DNA of 64,000 nt from Acheta domesticus (GCA_031308135.1 JAHLJT010004567.1:131725060-131789059); one strand, 5' to 3'; positions 25,001 to 36,530 are shown, numbered from the stretch's first letter. Translations and numbers: made by a program. The notes: a model not told the origin generated them from the letters alone.

Positions 25001-27500
25001 TATTTATTCACTCAATCTTACACATTGCGTCTCACTCCACTTTACGTGTCAGTACATCGCTTTCTACACAACTTAATTGATAACTCCGTGCAGCTAAGTG
25101 TGACGTCAGAGTCACCCACTGAAATTACAATCGTTCCGTAAAACTTTCAAGCAGAAAGTGATGGTTGTATTGATAATGTTCATTAAACGCGTTTGTTTCA
25201 ATTTGATGTTTCATGTGCATGACGTAAATTTATATCAAGTATAGCTGAACAATGAAAGAACAACTGGGCATATTGAACGGAATACATAGTTTACAACTAT
25301 TTGAAACAATTTCAAACGTAAAAAATTTTAACTTTATTGAAAATTAATGTAATACGTTTCTGTCGAAGGAACTAACTAAATAAATTAACAATAAATGCAT
25401 GAGTATTTTACTGTCATAAAACATGTTTGTCACATCGGTAGTCAAGAGAAATTTTGGGCGATATATTCGATTTCCTTCTTGAATTTTCTCTGGTACTTCA
25501 CAATTTTTGGTGTCAATTTGTGTTGTAAATGACATTGGTTCAGAGCTTGATTGTTAAAAATATCTGTATTAATTTTATCTTTATTAAGATGAGAAACAAT
25601 CTTTTTATATGAAAAATTGGTGTCTTTTTCCTTATCACAGAAAAGTCTTCCAAGACCATTTCTCAGACTCATTCAGCAGAAAGAATACAAGTCTAATAAT
25701 GTGTCTTATTAGCGCTACTCATTAAAAATAAATTTGATATTATAAATCATTTTCTTATATACGCGGTGTTCTATGTCATCTTTTTTATTACTGATGGAAT
25801 ATTTATTTTTAAACGGAATGCGATAATCGTGAGATAGTGAGTCGTCTTTGCCGGTGAAATATGCGGGTAAATATGGATGGAGTTTCAAAAGTGAATAATG
25901 CATTATCGCAGAATTGTCTTTCACACCAGCCCACAGTTACAACAGAGCTCTATCATTTCAGTGGGTGCCCATGTAGAGCAGCTGCCAACCCCGATTCTCG
26001 CGTGCCAACCACGCCGTCTCTTTTTGGACTTGGTCCAAGAGAAACCTCTGCTTTACTAACGTGTTAAGTAATCTCTTATAGAAACTTCAAACAAGAACTG
26101 TCGATCTCAAAACGTAAATCACTCAATAATTAGGCAACAACTGGACGTCTTCTTGCTCAAATTGTAATATCACAAAATAAACCAATGGACGAATATTCTT
26201 GAGACCGTCTGGAGGTCACGAGTTATTTTTATGTTCCGAAAACCGGACGTAGTTACGTCCTGGTGATCACACGTATTCACAGCGTCACCGGGAGGGCACA
26301 CTTAATACACACTTTGAACGGATGAGGAGAGAGGGAACAACGAAAGCTCTACGCAGGACGCATTTCGCGCTAGCGGCACTAGAGCGCACCACAAGCGCCG
26401 GGAAATCCCCGTCGCATGCTTCCATCTGACATCATCTTAACTAAAACACAACAAACTTATGGCTAATGGTCGTGTACGAGATAGATGCTTCTTAAAGACA
26501 CAGAGAACAGACCACATATATAAGTCTAGGTATTCGAAGATATTACATCCCGGAGCGGTATGATGTGTACCGACGCTTTGCGTGGTACAATCGCTGCTGA
26601 CTTTTTGTCAATAAATGAGATGACCATAGACTCTTAATACAAAGCTCTTTTACATTCTAATGGATTTACACAAATCTGAATTACGTTTACGGTACCATAA
26701 ATAATATTTGCAATGTTGGCATTCCTTTGATCAAGAATACGCATCATTTGCGCACACATATTGAATAGTTTATAAGTTACACTGCCATATTATATTCGGC
26801 GCATGTTTTCTATAGTCAATAATAAATAATAAAGTACATTAATGAAATTTTAATAATTCTTATTCACTCCATTTGGATTTTGAGAATTCAACAAAAGTTT
26901 TCACCAAGTGTAAACGCCATTGAAACAGAAAAATAAGACAAATACATCAATTTTGAGATAAAGAGTTGCAATAAATTCTCAGTTCCAATTACCAACAAAA
27001 ATTTTTAAAAATCTTAACAAGATTATTGTCTATATCTATCAACAATATCTGATTTACCTTTGCCATTGTTTTAAGTCAATGAATATTATATAAATTATAG
27101 AATACCTATAATACATCATGTGTTCACATGCATTTAAATAATTTCGCACAATCGTATCCGTATTAAAATTATACGTTCCCATTTCGTACACATCACGTAT
27201 GAAATTCGTACGTATTTCAAAAAAATATTTGAATTACTCCATTAACACTTATTGAGTTCATAGAGCATATGCAATCAAACATCACTTATCAAAAGATAAT
27301 ATATTTTCATGATTTATTTGATGATCTAACGAATTAAAAACGTGTAAATGAATAGTAATTTTTTTATCGTGAGTATGCGTATTATATGAAGAAATGATTG
27401 TGTATATATATTTGTTGCATTAGTATTCAAATATGTTAATTAAAATTGATTGAAAATTTGTATGTACAATACCTTGTTAAAGATTTGTTCTCCCTTGGAC
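22080..27500. other. Anonymous AT-rich region with small GC-richer patches
   Basis: A minus-strand frame of 86 codons (22745-23005) has non-repetitive composition but no family I recognise. GC-richer patches at 24790-25100 and 25930-26430 contain no supportable exon and might be LTR or MITE remnants. Adjacent minus frames at 25442-25672 and 25715-25924 are lysine/asparagine-rich, as expected by chance in AT-rich DNA. Confidence 0.3.
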
Positions 27501-27628
27501 TTCTGCGTCTGAATGAAACTGATTGTTTTGTAACCGAGTGGTGAAACGAGAAACTCAAATGTTTTTTGGCGCGACCAACGTCGTCAGGGGCGGACGGCGC
27601 AGGCGCAGTCGTCGCCTCCTTTGTTCCG

Positions 27629-27702
27629 CCCCCTCTCTTCTCTCTCCTTCCCCTTTCTCCTCCTCTTCCTCCTCTTCATGCACCTCTTCCACCTCCTCTG
27701 AA
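27629..27702. repeat. Pyrimidine-rich (CCTCTT-like) low-complexity tract
   Basis: An almost uninterrupted C/T run in a GC-rich segment (27560-27770). It produces long but meaningless frames on both strands. Confidence 0.85.
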
Positions 27703-27778
27703 CGCCGGCGTCCTTTCTTACTCTTCCCCAGACGCCCGGCGATTAATCCTGGCCTCGCAACTAATTCTTGGAGGTCAG

Positions 27779-27962
27779 GATTGTGACGAATTCTGGGTAC
27801 ACAAAGAAACAAATAAATCAAAATTGTCGATTGATTAGTGAACGTGACGAATTCTGTGTACACAAAAACACAAATCAAAATTGTTGATTGATGAGTGATT
27901 GTGACGAGTTCTGGAAGCAGAAAGAAACAAATTTACCAAAACAATGATTTGATTAATTAATT
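27779..27962 (+). repeat. Three-unit tandem repeat, period about 60 bp
   Basis: Units start at 27779, 27841 and 27897, each opening with a version of GTGACGAATTCTG and ending with a run such as 'caaaattgttgattgat'. Similarity falls from unit 1 to unit 3. Confidence 0.8.
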
Positions 27963-27967
27963 TGTGA

Positions 27968-28930
27968 TTCCGAGCGCGTCAACTGCGAAGGTCATTAGTC
28001 CCGTACGTGTAGTGCTTGTCTTTCCTCGAGAGATAGCGGTGATCTTCCCACGCTGGATGGTGAAATCCTTCCCATCGGATAGCGGGATTTTCCCCAACCA
28101 GGTGTCTCCCACCAGCGGAGCACCACCCCAGACGGGATAAGTTCTAAACTCCCGACCGGTCTCCTGGTGTTTGTGATAGTGTAGTGCATGTAAGGTAATA
28201 ATAGGGCAAGGAAGAGGAAGGGAAGATCGCGTGCCATCCGTGGCCCATTTCTTAGGGTACTGAGCCGGTGCTTGGTACTTGGTATTGGTACTTGGATTTG
28301 CTTGGTGCTTGGTATTTGAATATCTGTCATGGTTGAATATGTTTCAGTTTTTAACAATTATTTTTCCATAAACGGCAATGGCAATTAATTCGTGTTTGTG
28401 ATAAACAATTAGTATATGTGTGTTAATTGTGTTCTCGGTTTCGTTCGACTGTGCTCGTTAGTTCTCTCTCTCTCGTTAGTTCTAAATTGTTAAAAACTGA
28501 AACATTCGCGTCAAGCCAGCTCACACCCGTTTTCACCCTGAAGATGCGTGGCAATTAATTCGAAATTGTGATAATTAATTGGCAATTAATTAGCAATAAA
28601 TTATCTGAGTTTTTTTCCGCGGGTCTGCGACCCGACTTTCACTGATGTGTGTGCTGGCGTTCGCGTCAAGCCAGCTCACACCCGTTTTCGCACTGAAGAT
28701 ACGTGGCAATTAATTCAAAATTGTGGCAATTAATTGGCAATTAATTAGCAATAAATCATTAGACCTGTTTCATTCCGGTGAGCTGACATGGCTGTTTCAG
28801 CTTGACGCGCCTAAACCACAGGAATCTGTCGATGTGAGCAGCCGGCCGCTAAAATGCAAACAGCGACTGAATTCGACCAAGCTATCTAGGTAGTGTAAAA
28901 AATCCTAACACCTCCCGGTCAGAGACACCA
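27968..28930 (+). repeat. Dispersed repeat, copy interrupted by a tandem-repeat block
   Basis: 27968-28265 matches 36024-36345 in blocks such as 'tcattagt' after an 'aactgc' element, 'attttccccaa' and 'ggcaaggaagaggaagg'. The downstream end (28836-28930, with ACTGAATTCGACCAAGCTAT) matches 36424-36455. In between (28330-28780) lies AATTAATT-rich duplicated sequence absent from the 36 kb copy, so it was inserted or amplified inside this one. Confidence 0.65.
28505..28756 (+). repeat. Two 97-bp direct repeats (28505-28601, 28660-28756)
   Basis: The units share TTCGCGTCAAGCCAGCTCAC at the start and GCAATTAATTAGCAATAAAT at the end, with only a handful of substitutions and no length change; the period is 155 bp. 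A third partial unit with 'ggcaattaattcg' occurs at about 28381. The pattern suggests a young local amplification. Confidence 0.9.
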
Positions 28931-28939
28931 ATTGATACT

Positions 28940-30150
28940 TTGAGACACCTCTCCTGGTAAAATACAAAGAGTCATTTATGTATCAAGGGGGATAAGTAAT
29001 TTTTGTCGGAAGAGCGGTTTATCACTCAAAACGAGGCTGAGGGCGATAAAAGCTTGAGTTCGAAAAGCGTTTCTTGGAAATCGAGGTGCATGTGACTCTT
29101 CACATTGAACTATTTAAATTTAACTATATTTTTTTAAATTTTTGATTAATAAATAGGAATTTATATTTGTTAATCATTATGAATTTGTAAAGGAGGGCAA
29201 TGGTTTGGCATTCGAAGCGTCTGAGAATAATTGTGTCTTAAATTAGTTGTAGATGTTATGTTTATCGATTACTGTTTTTAAAGAATTACCTTTTTAACCC
29301 ATTAACACCCAGCGCTCTCATTTGGGCACGCACATTTGTGGTGAATGCAAATTAGCTTCTTTTGCAATACTTTGTGAATTTTATTTCAATAAACGTAGCC
29401 ATTCTAAACGAAACATATAAGGAGGCCTTTTTAATTTCTGATTGCCAGTTGTCGATTCAGCTGTGATCGTATAACTTCGTACACTCGTGGCCAGGGTTTA
29501 TTCATGACTAGCGTTGGTTCGAATCTTCATCCAAAATAGTACTCAGCTTCTATATACCTGTGGTTAAGTCGAAGGGAGTGGCTGGTGTAAAACATACGCA
29601 GCTAAGTTCTAATGGTTTTTCTTCTTCTCTTAGACAAAAGCTATTATAACCAATGGACCAAATTCTCATATAACCAAGGTAAAGCATAATATTTTAATAA
29701 AGAAAACTGTTGAAATGTTGATTATTTCAGGAATCATAATCGTTAGGAGGTACCCATTATACTTGGGATTAGTGTTGCTGATGTTTGTAATTGCATCGAA
29801 GAGCAGAAATATCAAATAAAACAACCGTATTTAATACACGAAAATGTGTATTTATCTTTAAAAACCTGTTTAAATAAAGAAGCTGTTAATTAAAAATAAA
29901 ATAAATAAATGAACAATTAATAATTCATAAGACGTTTGCTTCGTCAATGCAATAAGACGAGACACCGGCCACTCCCTAAGAGTTTTGACTCCTCCGTACC
30001 CTGTGGCTGCTAGCAACTTCCTCGTTATTGGCCTATGTTCAAACAAAGTTAGTCCATCGAAAAAAATGCCGGGCGGAAAAAGCTAAATTTTACAAATGAT
30101 AAACGATCGTCAAAATGCAAGTTTAGAGGAGAGTAAACTAAATGTATTTC
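28940..30150. other. Non-coding region downstream of the calmodulin-like gene
   Basis: On the minus strand this would be the 3' UTR and flank of the calmodulin-like gene if the candidate last exon is right. No exon, repeat or RNA gene is recognised. Confidence 0.35.
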
Positions 30151-30155
30151 AGAAA

Positions 30156-30199
30156 TCATAATTCAGAAATCCTCGTTACTCGTGACGTGAAAAAAAACT
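30156..30199 (-). CDS. Candidate last coding exon of calmodulin-like gene
   Basis: A strong pyrimidine-rich acceptor (gatttattttcttgtag) precedes an exon starting AG at 30199. Joined to the phase-1 end of the exon at 30621 this restores a glutamate codon, followed by phenylalanines, TSR and a few residues to a TGA at 30156-30158. Calmodulins end with E-F-V-x-M-M-T-S-K or similar after a conserved intron at exactly this position. The FFFTSR found here is similar but not the expected sequence, so the exon is a candidate. The implied intron is about 420 bp. Confidence 0.4.
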
Positions 30200-30349
30200 C
30201 TACAAGAAAATAAATCAAGTCGAGGTCATCTTTGTCAATGTTTGGTTTAAATGATTAGAAGTTTTCGATGACTTTGTCCTGAAGAGAACTCACGTCTGTG
30301 AGGCAAGAAGTCGAATAGTGGCAACAGCAACTAGTACTTACTATTAGAA

Positions 30350-30405
30350 ACTATTAGTATCAGTAGAAACTGTTAGTATCAGTAGAAACAGTGGTATCAG
30401 TATCC
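30350..30405. repeat. Short tandem repeat, period about 20 bp
   Basis: Three imperfect units of the type 'actattagtatcagtagaa' lie in tandem inside the putative last intron. Confidence 0.75.
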
Positions 30406-30620
30406 ACTTCTGTGCGTTATTTGTTTAATTTTAATTTGATAATATCCTACTTTTATACATCTAGTGTTTTGGTGGAAATTTTAAGCTATGATAATGGTTT
30501 TGCGATCGAAAATACTTAAGACATTAAATTATAAAATACCTAGGCAAAACCATTATTAAATATAGACTGATAATGACTTTGCTTCTATTACATTACAAAC
30601 GACGGTGTTCGATATCTCAC

Positions 30621-30770
30621 CTTCGTAGTTCACCATTCCGTCGCCGTCCAAGTCAGCTTCACGAATCATGTCGTCCACTTCCTCGTCCGACAGCTTTTCT
30701 CCCAAGTTTGTCATGACGTGGCGAAGCTCCGTGGACGAGATCAGTCCATCGTTGTTTTTTGTCAAACACT
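30621..30770 (-). CDS. Calmodulin-like protein, exon with EF-hands 3 and 4 (frameshifted)
   Basis: It encodes RVFDK at the acceptor, then [19 protein letters not shown], and later [14 protein letters not shown]. Loop 3 (D-x-N-x-D-G...E) and loop 4 (D-x-D-x-D-G) keep the residues needed to bind calcium. Acceptor at 30771 and donor GTGAGA at 30620 are canonical, and the exon would run from phase 2 to phase 1 as in other calmodulin genes. The exon is 150 bases, whereas 149 are needed. Six A residues (30755-30760 on the plus strand as T) occur where five would keep VFDK and NNDG in one frame. As written, the protein would lose EF-hands 3 and 4. Conservation on both sides is perfect, so a sequencing error or a very recent mutation is likelier than old decay. 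Confidence 0.9.
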
Positions 30771-31312
30771 CTGCGCACATAAACAAAAAGTCATGCCTTG
30801 TCAAGGGGTAACTACGAGAAATTGAATCTACCATGCCTTTTAAAATACTTTTTACGGAAAGACAACAGTCATAGTTGCAATATTTGACTCGTGTATAGCT
30901 GTCTTCCAGTGTGGTGTAAATGTTCACACTACAAATTTAAAATGCTTACTATGAACACTGTCTGAGTGTTGTGGATTAGTGGGTTGGTCTTAATGATTAA
31001 TGGAAGATCATCTGTTCCCAAATATTAGTTTCCTGAAACAAGATACGGAACCCAATAGCGAGCGCGCTGATAAATTGCAATTACCAGACCTATGTTTTCT
31101 TCTCTCATTTTTGGAAAAGTCATTGACACAGTACAACACAATCCGTTTCTTTCTATCAATATCTCAACGTGTTCGCAGTGTTGCTTTGATAAGATTCGAA
31201 GCTTTTAATGATCTTCATTTTCTGAAAAACAGTATTGTGTGAACAGAAAACTGCATTGTGTACTATTAGGCGCACTAGCAAGTAAGTAAAATCTTTACGG
31301 GAAATTACATTT

Positions 31313-31582
31313 TACTTTCTCGATAAGAAGTAGAAAGAAGTTATGTAAAGATGCACGAAAAAATGGCAAATTTTCCGCAGAAAAACGAAAATCGCAAAAG
31401 TTCAATTTTTTTCTGCGTCTTCCTACAACTACAATTATGAAGAAAGAGATTTTTCCTTAATGAAATATGTTCCTTAAAGATATATTTTGAAATAAGGGCA
31501 TTTGCAAAGTTTAGAAAATTAGAGAATTTTTTGCGGAATTTTGCTTAAAAATACTGGCGAGAAAGTACGTGCTGTTTCAGCA
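31313..31582 (-). repeat. GACGG-family repeat, short reverse copy with terminal inverted repeats
   Basis: The copy is bounded by TACTTTCTCG (31313-31325) and CGAGAAAGTA (31558-31569). Its reverse complement matches 43540-43640, for example 'ttatttcaaaatatat' and 'aaggaaca'. The TA at each terminus could be the target duplication left by a Tc1/mariner-type transposase. It lacks the GACGG end and is therefore a deletion derivative. Confidence 0.6.
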
Positions 31583-32119
31583 TCACTAGATGGTGTCTGT
31601 ATTCACATATTAAGAGTTTGCTTCAGCTATTTTTAAAACATTTTTGGTTTTATTATGGATAAACATGAAGAGAAAATTGGCTGTAAAGAGCGTACGTTGC
31701 ATACATCGCGAATGAAAGGAAATCTATGTTGCCAGGATTGAAGTGTTTTAACTTTGTATGTAAACAACATTCACATGGAGTAATACAATGTGTACAGTGT
31801 GAAAATGAATATATAATCTATTTAAAATAAGAATGACAGTGATTCGTGCAAATACTTCAATCTTATCCTCATTTGAAGATTAGTTTTTTTATTTAGTATT
31901 ATTGTTTTATAACGTTTTGCAAAACTGAAGCTTCTGATCTCTGAAATGTTAACCAATTAATCAAGTTTGCTTACTAACTTCATTGCAACTACTTTCCGCA
32001 AGACATTATCCGCAATGTATACTACATTAATGAATTACAATGGTTTACTGAGATATACCAAGAACTCAAAATTAGGAATCTTGCTAATAAAAAAATTAGA
32101 AAAATATAATAATGAACAC

Positions 32120-33160
32120 ACATATTGCGATGAGCCGCCGCGCCCTGACTCCCCTTCCGTCATGCGCATTAGGCCACCGGGGCCCAGCGCGTCGCCAACC
32201 CCCGATTTGACACGCACAGCTTAGGAATTTCGCACGCCCGCGCCTTTCCTCCCTCTCCTGCAAGTCACAATAGGACACACTGACCCTCGGGAGGATCCCG
32301 ACCCGCCCTGTACCACCGCTCATCATGCTTTGTCTGTAGAAAAGCACCCGAACAAGCCATTTTAGAACCTTCACGGCTCCCGTCCGATAATTCAGCATAA
32401 CTCTATAAAACTCTGGAACCTGACAGAACAAGGAGTCGCTTTATCTTGTCACTGGAGCCTGCGCCGTGTGTGCACGCAACAAAAGCAACCAATTAGACGC
32501 TCAGAAAATAGAACAGATAGGGAAGGGGCTGTTAAACGCCTGTCCGCTTCCGAATTCCGTGGAAAGTTCCAGAACTTTCAAAAGAAGCCAATAAGATGCG
32601 ACATTCCGATCACGTGATGAGATCATGCATAAATCCAGTGGTAGGGTAGGGATGCAGGAAAGCAAGCGGAGGAAAAGACTGAAAAATTGGACTATCATTG
32701 CGGCAAAAGTTTTAGTAAGAGGCGTTTCGGTAAAAGCATTACTAAGTGACGACTGTCGGCAAGATTTGTCAGTGCCGGCAGACTGAAATTTCGATCACCC
32801 GCTATCACCATTGAGTTGGAATTAATTCCATTCAACGGGCGAGTCGTGCCGTAGTCAAAAAATAGCACTCACGGTAGGCCTCAGCCAAGTAACAGTGGCT
32901 GATATTATGCGATGGGGTGTCGTGTGACGGCCCCATTTGCAAATGTTTGGTGACTCAATTCGTCAAACTCAAGACCGTGGGCGACCGGACTTCTGGGCGA
33001 GCGACACGCAGGCAGCCGTTCCCGCTAGCCACGACGTCATCTGCGGCGGCGAAGCTTCGCTGAGGACGCAACGAGCGGAGGCGCGGACCAGACTGCAGAC
33101 GTGTGTAATTCACGAACCGAGGTACCGAAGGACAGCCAACAATATGTTTATGTAAATTCA
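32120..33160. promoter_or_regulatory. GC-rich intronic region with promoter-like motifs
   Basis: GC-rich patches (32130-32345 and 32985-33120) flank a promoter-like segment in the largest intron of the calmodulin-like gene. Besides the heat shock element listed separately, there are a CCAAT box on the minus strand near 32486, CTATAAAA at 32407-32414, an octamer-like ATTTGCAAAT at 32935-32944 and a GACGTCA element near 33026. No open frame resembling a heat-shock protein follows in either direction, so any transcript would be non-coding or from an unrecognised exon. Confidence 0.4.
32561..32580 (+). promoter_or_regulatory. Perfect four-unit heat shock element, with CCAAT, E-box and TATA-like sequence
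   Basis: GGAAAGTTCCAGAACTTTCA is four alternating nGAAn/nTTCn units without a mismatch, enough for an HSF trimer plus one extra contact. CCAAT follows at 32588-32592, CACGTG at 32610-32615 and a weak TATA-like GCATAAATC at about 32627-32635. The order would suit a plus-strand promoter with a start near 32660. Confidence 0.6.
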
Positions 33161-33496
33161 TCAAAAGGACTTGGCTCAAAATCAGAGCACTAATTAATGT
33201 AGGATAAAGTAGAAATAATGGTAAACTTCTCAATTCCATGTAAATTATAGTCCAATAAACTTTTTCTCGCCATTCAGGCGATCAACATTTGAAACAGAAT
33301 TCGGCCTACAGTTTATTTTGTGTTTTCTTCTCTGTAGAAAACATAGCCTACCTTCATGCATCCTCTCATTAATAGAGTGCCCACCCCTGTGATTCCATTG
33401 CCGGCCAGGCGACAGGTGAATGGCGCTTGGCGCCCCTCAAATAAATTCAGCGCGATCACCTGACACCTGCTCACCGACACACTCCCGTGCCGGTGT

Positions 33497-33512
33497 CCCC
33501 CCCCCCCTCCAC
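33497..33512. repeat. Poly-C tract near paired CAGGTG boxes
   Basis: A run of about 13 C lies at the end of a GC-rich stretch (33380-33520) that also contains CAGGTG/CACCTG E-boxes at about 33412, 33459 and 33466. Their function is unknown. Confidence 0.7.
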
Positions 33513-33519
33513 GTGTGTT

Positions 33520-34880
33520 CCATCACAATATAATTAAGTGTAAAAGAAATGTAGAATACTAAAGGCTCAGTTTTCCTTTATACTCAAAGATGCCGTGCCG
33601 GTACTGTAAAATATCTGTATTAGACTCGAAAAGTTTTGAACATTGAACTATGAGAAAGAGCATCAAGAGAAGATGCGTCACTAGTACGCCGGTGTTTTCC
33701 TTTATACGATTCAATCAATGTAAATCATGTGCGTAAGATAAAAATTAATTAATCTTCTTTAGCATATTTTTCAAGAGTGGAATTTCAAATCGAAACCTAT
33801 TGAAATAACTAAGAAATACGATGAATGATGGAACTAATTTGCTACGTCTTGTTTCTGTTTGTCATTGGTAATTGAATATTATGGACGGTGTTCCGACGTA
33901 TTAGTAAACAGCATAGTATAAGAGGAGGGAGATTTTAATGAACGAGACGATATCTAAATATTTATTCCATTTTGGAAAGCAAGTGCAGGATAACTTCATC
34001 GATGAAAAGTTCTTTTAGTGCGTACTTGAATAATTTAAAAAAAATACGGTGCATATAACATTTTAAAACGTAATTTTTTGTGAGGTTTCTACATAATTTA
34101 TAATGAGTGATACATTGCTTACTGAAGCCAGTCATATTACTCTAAGTGGTGTCTTATTTCAATAAAACATTAACCTTGGAATATAATTGAGATTAATGTA
34201 TGGTTTACGAATGTCAATATCCATATTCAAATATTTAGGCATAAATAAAACATGTATTTAAATTCATTTATTTTCTGTTCCTTTAGAAACAGCTGATGAC
34301 AGAAATATAATATTGTATCAGCATAAAACAGCAAAGTACATATTTGATATATTTTTACATATAAACAGGTCAATTTAGATTCGAGGTTAGAGTAGTAACT
34401 GTCCGACATTACAAGTGAATCAGGCTTCAACCAATTCTGTAAACATTTCACTCTTTGTGGATAGAATAAATACTGTTACCCAGTGCCTCTTTCGAAAGGT
34501 CTATTGAAGACTTTGTGTTTAATGTTTAGAACTGAAAAGATACGCAAATGTTATGGTAGTGTTAAATGCATCTAGTCTCTCACTCAGGAATGTGAACGAA
34601 TAAACAGTCTTATTTTAACTCATATTTCTAGTTTATTATCAAACTTTTCCATAATAATAAACACATTAACATATATTCAAAGATTTACTTGGTTAGTAGT
34701 AAAATAATTTTACCTAAGAGAAGGTACAACGTTATTTGCGGTTTACGATATATATCAATTAGTAGTCATTTCTGACGCTTTCTCTCCTTCAAGCAAAACT
34801 ACTGATTGTATCGGGATTCAATGAGATCACTAGTCGGACATTTGGAATTATGTTTCTCCGAAAACTAATTCAACCAGGAA
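33520..34880. other. Intronic AT-rich sequence
   Basis: Nothing recognisable within the calmodulin-like intron here. Confidence 0.35.
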
Positions 34881-35037
34881 ATGAAAGGTGAGAGTGGGTT
34901 ACAAGAAATTCATGTATTGGAATGTGTATTGGAAGATGCACCTAACTACCTGAAAGAACTGCATTCATTACATTTTTACGAAACATGTAATGCCTCACAA
35001 AATGCGCATATACTTGGAATTCAAAGAACAAATAAGG
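34881..35037 (+). pseudogene. Possible first exon of the Cys-rich multi-copy family gene
   Basis: An open frame starts at 34881 (52 codons plus one base) and ends at a perfect donor, G|GTAAGT, at 35038. Splicing to an acceptor at 35462 (CTTTTCAG) joins K-G-R-P-S-L-N-D-F in frame, so the next exon's family signature begins exactly at the junction. I do not recognise the N-terminal residues themselves. If right, this copy arose from genomic DNA with its intron and not by retroposition. Confidence 0.35.
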
Positions 35038-35449
35038 GTAAGTATGCTCTGCTCTTAAATTAATAACCATATCACCGGGTGGAATTTCGATATATTTAGG
35101 GATTGGAAACATTTCGACGAAGGTATCAAATAATTCAAACTAAAGAGTCGTTCGAGAATTACACTACTCAACAAAAAAAATTTCTTTCATTTGCCCAGGA
35201 TTTTGCAACCAGTTTACAGTAAATAGGGTACGCTGAATTCAGATATGTCGTTAGTTTTGCTGAATTGGCTCTATTTTTGTGTTATGAACATTGTAATGAA
35301 TGATACTATCACAAAACTCACATTATCTATTGCAAATATCTATCTTTATGCAAACACTGTTTTTTACTTTAAACATTGAATATCGCATTATTTCAGGATA
35401 TTTTAATTAAACTTCGTTTTATTAATACATTTTCTTTTGTTACGAAACA

Positions 35450-36025
35450 ATGGGCTTTTCAGGAAGACCTTCTTTGAACGACTTTAATGCACTTGACTAC
35501 ATTTGTGGGAATTTACGCAACAAAACCGGAAAAAAATATTACAAACTTTGTAGAAAAATATATGAAATATATTTTGGTATAAAACTGGGTGATCAAGATA
35601 AGTCGTGGGCTCCTGATGTAATAAGCAAAACTTGTGTGGAATGTCTCCGTCAGTGGAAAACTGAAGAGTTTAAAATTTGGTGTATTGATGGTATGGCGAG
35701 AGCCCTAAAACCATTATGATTGTTATCTTTGTTCTGTAAAGGTAAAAAGCCTTCAATAATTACAAGAAACAGAACAGGGAGTACCCTTATTCGGAATCAG
35801 TAAAGTGACCTGTGCTACATGGACCTGATGTTCACCACACTCACTGGAAGTCCTGATAGTGAGGATATACAGATTCTGGGGGTCAATTCAAGAGTTAGTA
35901 GTGGCAGTGAACACGATGGAAGTGTTGTTACAAAAGAACACTTCTCCCAAGATAAGTTCAGTGATTTAATATGTGACCTCAGTTTATCAACAAAGCAGCT
36001 GATACTAAAGAATTTGATATATTAA
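35450..36025 (+). pseudogene. Decayed member of a multi-copy arthropod hypothetical-protein family
   Basis: The frame from 35450 encodes GRPSLNDFNALDYICGNL, then KLGDQDKSWAPD and KTCVECLRQW. From memory these are diagnostic of a large uncharacterised family repeated in many insect genomes, with cysteine pairs suggesting zinc binding. A frameshift near 35665 moves the reading to FGVLMVWREP, a stop at 35713, NHYDCYLC and, after another stop, SPDSED and FSQDKFSDLICDLSLS (from 35819), matching the family's acidic middle and leucine-rich end. At least one frameshift and two stops make it a pseudogene. It sits antisense in an intron of the calmodulin-like gene. Confidence 0.65.
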
Positions 36026-36530
36026 TAATTTCGTGTTTCCGGGCCTGTAAACTGCTATCGTCATTAGTTACGTAACTGTAGTGCATGTTTGCGGTGCCCT
36101 TTTCCCACTGAGTGGTGAGATCAGACGTCGACCTACATGCCGTTAGATAAAATTTTCCCCAAGCGGGTATCATTCTCCGGCGTGGCACCGCTCCAGCCGG
36201 AACAAGCTCTAAGCTCCCAACTGTTCTTCCGACAAGTGAGGCAGTGTTGTGCATGTAAATATAACTGTGTGTAAGGGATGAAGATAGGACAAGGAAGTGG
36301 AAGGAATGGTCGCGCACGATCCGTGGTCCGTTTGTTAGGAAGCTGTTCCGGTATTCGCCTGGTGATGATCGGCGAAACCATAGAAAACTACCGATCAGAG
36401 CAGAGACCAATAGAATTCTCCTTCAAACAGCAACTGAATTCGACAGAGCTATCTAGCTTGTTTTGAAAATCCTTCCACTGTCGGGAATTGAAACCTAGGA
36501 GCTCCCAGACAGAGAAAAAAAAATGACATC
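36024..36530 (+). repeat. Dispersed repeat, second copy (partner at 27.97-28.93 kb)
   Basis: It aligns with 27968-28265 and 28836-28930 and lacks the AATTAATT-rich insert of that copy. It begins immediately after the pseudogene. The shared end has ACTGAATTCGAC followed by an 'agctatctag' block (36434-36458). No coding potential is seen; the family is unknown to me. Confidence 0.65.

Noticed and set aside
25442..25924. Adjacent small minus-strand frames as a split gene
   Set aside because: Lysine/asparagine-rich composition expected in AT-rich DNA, no domain, no consistent splice sites.
26415..26440. Alternative last calmodulin-like exon reading KMM on the minus strand
   Set aside because: It lacks the E-F-V residues, lies 4 kb from the previous exon and has no stop soon after; the 30156-30199 candidate fits better.
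30761..30775. Alternative acceptor that would avoid the calmodulin-like frameshift
   Set aside because: The only other nearby AG (two bases in) gives a stop within two codons, and the RVFDK residues at the standard acceptor are too well conserved to be intronic.
32561..33160. Promoter of an Hsp70 or small heat-shock gene
   Set aside because: No heat-shock coding sequence follows on either strand, so only the motif cluster is reported.
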